Positions 41,752 to 44,662 of a stretch of 44,662 nucleotides of DNA are shown one piece after another. A program made the position numbers and the translations under genes. Under the pieces are notes generated by a model that did not search any database, had not been told where the DNA came from, and worked only from the letters and a program-made list of their open reading frames with translations. Numbering within the stretch: the stretch's first letter is position 1; each line of letters opens with the position of its first letter. Source of the DNA: CAZMXS01 sp964570325 (GTDB lineage Bacteria > Verrucomicrobiota > Kiritimatiellia > CAIQIC01 > CAZMXS01); the NCBI GenBank assembly GCA_964570325.1, contig CAZMXS010000037.1:1-44662 (forward strand). The letters are read 5' to 3'.

Positions 41752-42429
41752 TCAGGAAGCCGGTCGGGCCGCGACGGCCGGGTGCATGTAGATCGGCGTC
41801 AGGGGGTCCGAGGGGACGCCCGCGGCAATCCGCTGGTGCGCGAGGCGGGCAATCGCGGCGGCCGTTGGCTGGCGCGGTTTTTCCAATGATTGGAAAACCG
41901 GGCCGGCCATTTTTCCAATGATTGGAAAAATGCGCTCGTCCGGCGTCGCCACCACGGCGTCCGCCGGCAGGCCATCCGCCCAGCCATCCGCCGGAGCCAG
42001 GAACCAGTCGCGCCGGACATGCCATGCGCCGGCGCCGTCCAGTTCGAAGATGCCGATCCAGAACTGCTCGCGCCGCGCGTCGCCGATGATGGCGATCGGC
42101 CGGGCCGGGCGCTCGCGCGCGATTTCAAAGGCGAGCGCCGCGCCGCTGCTGACGGCGTGGATCGGCCGGTTGTCCGGCAGGGCGAAACCCTGGGCGGCCG
42201 TGATGGCGGCGCGCAGTCCCGAGTAGGAGCCGGGGCCGCGGCCGACCGCGTAAAGCTCGATGTCCGGCCATCGCAGGCCGGCCGCGGCGAGCAGCGCGGG
42301 CAGCCGGTCGAAGAGTTGGCGGCTGCGGCCGTCGCGGTCGGCCCAGTCGGCGGCGGCCAGCACGGCGTCCGCGCGCAGGAGGGCGACGCTGCCGATGGCG
42401 GAGGACATTTCGATGGCCAACGTGATCAC
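41752..42429 (-). CDS. tsaB: tRNA t6A synthesis protein TsaB
   Basis: 225 residues from GTG 42429, overlapping the tsaE stop (GTGA). MITLAIEMSSAIGSVALL, the GRGPGSYSGLRAAITAAQGFA motif (split here as GRGPGSYSG and LRAAITAAQGFA) and AIIGDARREQFWIGIF identify TsaB, the non-catalytic partner of TsaD in threonylcarbamoylation of tRNA A37. In the C-terminal half, between DER and RQPTAAAIARLAHQ, lie two palindrome-coded peptides, IFPIIGKM and PVFQSLEKP, adding about 16 residues. TsaD is not in the window. Confidence 0.92.
   Translation of the reverse strand: MITLAIEMSSAIGSVALLRADAVLAAADWADRDGRSRQLFDRLPALLAAAGLRWPDIELYAVGRGPGSYSGLRAAITAAQGFALPDNRPIHAVSSGAALAFEIARERPARPIAIIGDARREQFWIGIFELDGAGAWHVRRDWFLAPADGWADGLPADAVVATPDERIFPIIGKMAGPVFQSLEKPRQPTAAAIARLAHQRIAAGVPSDPLTPIYMHPAVAARPAS
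41876..41899. repeat. Palindromic element copy 6, inside tsaB
   Basis: TTTTCCAAT (41879-41887), G, ATTGGAAAA (41889-41897), flanked by GG/CC. Encodes VFQSLEKP in the tsaB frame, the same peptide phase as the helicase copy. Confidence 0.93.
41908..41932. repeat. Palindromic element copy 7, inside tsaB
   Basis: CATTTTTCCAAT, G, ATTGGAAAAATG: perfect 12-1-12 inverted repeat 8 bp from copy 6. Encodes IFPIIGKM in the tsaB frame, a different reading phase from copy 6. Confidence 0.95.
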
Positions 42430-42866
42430 GGCGCGTTCTCGCGTTCAATGGTGATGCGGCGTTCGTCCGGCGCGGCGCCGGCCTCCAGCCGGATATGGAT
42501 GGTGGTCCGCGGCAACAGGGGTGCGATGCGCTCGGCCCATTCGATCGCGGTGATGCCCTGGCCGAGCAGGTAATCATCGAGTCCGAGGCCGAGCGCCTCG
42601 GCCGGGCCGTTGATGCGATAGAGGTCAATGTGGTAGAGCGGCAGGCGCCCGCCGCCGTGCTCATTGATCAGCGTGAATGTGGGGCTGTTGACGGCGCCGC
42701 GGATGCCCAGCGCGCAGGCCAGACCCTGGACCAGACAGGTCTTGCCGGCGCCGAGATCGCCGTGCAGGGCCAGCACCGCGCCGGGCCGCAACTCCGCCGC
42801 GAGTGCGGCGGCGAATCGGTGCGTTTCGGCCGGGCCGCGGGTCAGGATGGTTTCCGTCTTTTTCAC
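42426..42866 (-). CDS. tsaE: tRNA t6A synthesis ATPase TsaE
   Basis: 146 residues from GTG 42866 (MKKTETILTRGPAETHRFAA). The frame is open further upstream to 42944, but the family is about 150 residues and the extension overlaps the divergent gene's ribosome-binding region. Walker A HGDLGAGKTCLVQGLA, NSPTFTLINEH, LYHIDLYRI and the late ITAIEWAERI segment are canonical. TsaE ATPase supports the TsaB-TsaD complex in making t6A. It is coupled to tsaB by a 4-bp overlap. Confidence 0.94.
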   Translation of the reverse strand: MKKTETILTRGPAETHRFAAALAAELRPGAVLALHGDLGAGKTCLVQGLACALGIRGAVNSPTFTLINEHGGGRLPLYHIDLYRINGPAEALGLGLDDYLLGQGITAIEWAERIAPLLPRTTIHIRLEAGAAPDERRITIERENAP

Positions 42867-42955
42867 TTGTGGCGTCGGATCATAACGGGTTCGGCGCAAT
42901 TGTTGAATGTTTTTCAGATTCCGGCTACCTTGGCCGCGGATCACGGAGGACCGCC

Positions 42956-43309
42956 ATGATAAAAATGAGCAAGGCCGCCCGCCGGAACTATGTCGTCACC
43001 GGGATGATTTTCACCGGCATTTTCATCTTCATTGTCGTGACGGTGGCCTGGGGTTGGCTGCGGGAGCGCGATTTCTTTTGTCCCTATATGCGCGCCGCCC
43101 ATTGCGCCCGCAACCTGGCGGCGATCGCGCGGGCCAAGGAATTGTTGCGGGCGGAGCATGGCCTGACCAATGGCGCGCCGGTGGCCGCGGAGCAACTGGG
43201 AGAATTGACGGAGGGCGGCTGGAAAGCCTTGAAGTGCCCGGCCGGCGGCGAGTATTGGATTCATCCGATCGGGCAGCCGCCGGTGTGCTCGAAACACGGC
43301 GGCGAATAA
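42956..43309 (+). CDS. Single-helix membrane protein with pilin-like C-terminus
   Basis: 117 residues from ATG 42956 with GGAGGA at 42945-42950. One membrane helix (VVTGMIFTGIFIFIVVTVAW, about 13-32) is followed by an outside domain beginning with a Cys-containing CPYMRAAHCARNLAAIARAK and ending KCPAGGEYWIHPIGQPPVCS. The CPxGG..Y.I...G..P.CS ending is what I recall from pseudopilin-like proteins in PVC bacteria, where two cysteines can form a disulfide. A type-III signal peptide with cleavage before Phe is not evident, so it is pilin-like only at its C-terminus. Function unknown. Confidence 0.65.
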   Translation: MIKMSKAARRNYVVTGMIFTGIFIFIVVTVAWGWLRERDFFCPYMRAAHCARNLAAIARAKELLRAEHGLTNGAPVAAEQLGELTEGGWKALKCPAGGEYWIHPIGQPPVCSKHGGE

Positions 43310-43317
43310 GCCATTTC

Positions 43318-44662
43318 ATGAGCGAGAAGCAAGCGCGGGGGGGGATGAATATGGAGCGGAAACCGGGGCGGGATTTGTGGGCGACGCGGATCGGGGTGAT
43401 CCTGGCGATGGCGGGCCATGCGGTGGGGGTGGGGAATTTCCTGCGTTTTCCGGTGCAGGCGGCGCAAAACGGCGGCGGTGCGTTTATGATTCCCTATTTC
43501 ACGGCGCTGCTGCTGCTGGGGATTCCGCTGATGTGGTGCGAGTGGGCGATTGGGCGGCACGGGGGAATTCACCGGCACGGCAGCACGCCCGGGATGTTTT
43601 ACGCGCTGTGGAGGCATCCGGCGGCGCGCTACCTGGGAGCGTTGGGCATCATCCTGCCGCTGATCGTCGGCATTTATTATGTTTATATCGAATCGTGGAC
43701 ATTGGCGTTTTCGTTTTTCTCCGTGACCAAGGCGTATTTTGGCCGCACCACGCCGGAGCAGATGTCGGCGGCACTGCATGCTTTTCAGGGTATCGGCCGG
43801 CCGTTGAACTGGACGCCGGTCGCGTATTGTTTTTTTCTGCTGACGATGGCCGTCAACCTTGCGGTGCTGTACGGCGGGATTGCGCGCGGGATCGAGCGCC
43901 TGGCGGTCGTCGGGATGCCGCTGCTGTTCATCATTGCCGTATTGCTGGTGATTCGTGTGTTTACCCTCGGCGCGCCGGATCCGGCCCGCCCGGAAAATAA
44001 TGTGCTCAACGGGCTGGGCTTTATCTGGAACCCCGATCTTTTCCAGTTGCGCAACGCGAAGGTCTGGCTGGCGGCGGCGGGGCAGGTGTTCTTCACGTTG
44101 AGCGTGGGATTCGGCATCATGGCCTGCTACGCCAGCTACATGCGCCGGCACGATGACCTGGTGATCACCGGCCTGTCTACCGCGGCGACGAATGAGTTCG
44201 CCGAGGTGGTTTTGGGTGGGTCCATCGCGATCCCGATCGCGGTGGCGTTTTTTGGGGTGGGCGCCACAGTGGGCATCGCGCGGGGCGGATCTTTCAACCT
44301 GGGGTTCGCCGCGATGCCGGTGATTTTTCAACAATTGCCGCTGGGGGCCCTGTTCGGCGGGCTGTGGTTCCTGCTGCTGTTCATCGCCGGCATCACATCG
44401 TCGGTTGCCCTGCTGCAAGGGCCGGTGGCCTTGCTGGAGGATGAATTGGGGTGGAGTCGGCGGAAGGCGGTGACGGCGGTGGGGCTGGTGGTGCTCGGCG
44501 CGGCGCACATACCGATGCTGGGGTTGGAGGCGGGAGCGCTGGACGAGCTGGACTTCTGGGCGGGGACGGTGGGGCTGGCGCTGTGCGGCTTTATCGAGAT
44601 GGTTGTCGTTTTCTGGATTTTTGGGGCGGAGCGCGCATGGCGGGAGATTCACATCGGCGCCG
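43318..44662 (+). CDS. Sodium:neurotransmitter-symporter family transporter (partial, cut by window end)
   Basis: 448 codons are present and the gene runs off the window. The frame opens at ATG 43318, but ATG 43351 has a better-placed GGGGGG site and yields MERKPGRDLWATRIGVILAM. The first helix carries AGHAVGVGNFLRFPVQAAQNGG, the NSS sodium-site signature (split as GHAVGVGNFLRFP and QNGGG). More than ten hydrophobic segments of the LeuT fold follow. These transporters move amino acids or related compounds with sodium. The substrate cannot be told from the sequence. Confidence 0.9.
   Translation, partial: MSEKQARGGMNMERKPGRDLWATRIGVILAMAGHAVGVGNFLRFPVQAAQNGGGAFMIPYFTALLLLGIPLMWCEWAIGRHGGIHRHGSTPGMFYALWRHPAARYLGALGIILPLIVGIYYVYIESWTLAFSFFSVTKAYFGRTTPEQMSAALHAFQGIGRPLNWTPVAYCFFLLTMAVNLAVLYGGIARGIERLAVVGMPLLFIIAVLLVIRVFTLGAPDPARPENNVLNGLGFIWNPDLFQLRNAKVWLAAAGQVFFTLSVGFGIMACYASYMRRHDDLVITGLSTAATNEFAEVVLGGSIAIPIAVAFFGVGATVGIARGGSFNLGFAAMPVIFQQLPLGALFGGLWFLLLFIAGITSSVALLQGPVALLEDELGWSRRKAVTAVGLVVLGAAHIPMLGLEAGALDELDFWAGTVGLALCGFIEMVVVFWIFGAERAWREIHIGA

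Noticed and set aside
1..44662. tRNA, rRNA or CRISPR features
   Set aside because: No T-loop/anticodon arrangement, conserved rRNA stretch or regular spacer-repeat pattern was seen by eye. A covariance-model scan would be decisive.

Overview
The window is GC-rich bacterial DNA with dense coding on both strands. It most resembles an uncultured member of the PVC group, probably Kiritimatiellota or a related Verrucomicrobiota/Lentisphaerae lineage. That placement is inference. It rests on the giant LamG/beta-helix/FG-GAP surface protein, two large DUF2723-type membrane proteins with TPR tails, paired membrane-associated alkaline-phosphatase-superfamily proteins, and several families of dispersed small repeats. 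No rRNA, tRNA or CRISPR array was found.

Layout. 1-6.1 kb: a giant secreted repeat protein (minus). 6.1-8.0 kb: an accessory patch with a truncated AAA_14-type ATPase, a decayed IS4-type transposase, an intact IS-associated small protein (DUF6788-like) and a FitAB/VapBC toxin-antitoxin pair with a promoter inside an inverted-repeat operator. 8.3-18.0 kb: a DUF2723-TPR protein, a three-gene ABC importer of the cobalamin/iron-chelate type, and a second, divergent GT-C/TPR protein. 18.6-25.3 kb: a probable cell-envelope module of two alkaline-phosphatase-superfamily proteins, a membrane protein of unknown function, a small helix-rich protein, a sulfotransferase and a LytR-CpsA-Psr protein. 25.6-30.6 kb: two paralogous zinc-ribbon membrane proteins flanking an opposed CxxCxGxG zinc-finger membrane protein, a secreted jelly-roll-like protein, and a hybrid kinase/receiver protein whose kinase ATP-lid motifs are lost. 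30.9-44.7 kb: mostly housekeeping genes: thiL, mtnA, a CPBP protease, a GT2 glycosyltransferase, a UvrD/PcrA-type helicase, a YihY/BrkB protein, a NUDIX hydrolase, dgt, trpD, panD, tsaB, tsaE, a small pilin-like protein, and an NSS transporter cut by the window end.

The most unusual signal is a family of near-perfect palindromes with consensus TTTTCCAATNATTGGAAAA. Seven copies lie at four loci, and all but possibly the first locus are inside protein-coding genes. They are read in frame as short peptides (FPIIGK, FQSLEK/N, FPRIGK), always at places where a protein could tolerate extra residues: next to a signal peptide, just after a lipobox, in a helicase insertion and in the C-terminal lobe of TsaB. 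They look like intragenic palindromic elements comparable in behaviour to the Rickettsia palindromic elements. Second in interest is the zinc-ribbon/CxxCxGxG membrane cluster, whose two paralogs share a C-terminal domain I do not recognise. Third is the pseudo-histidine-kinase.
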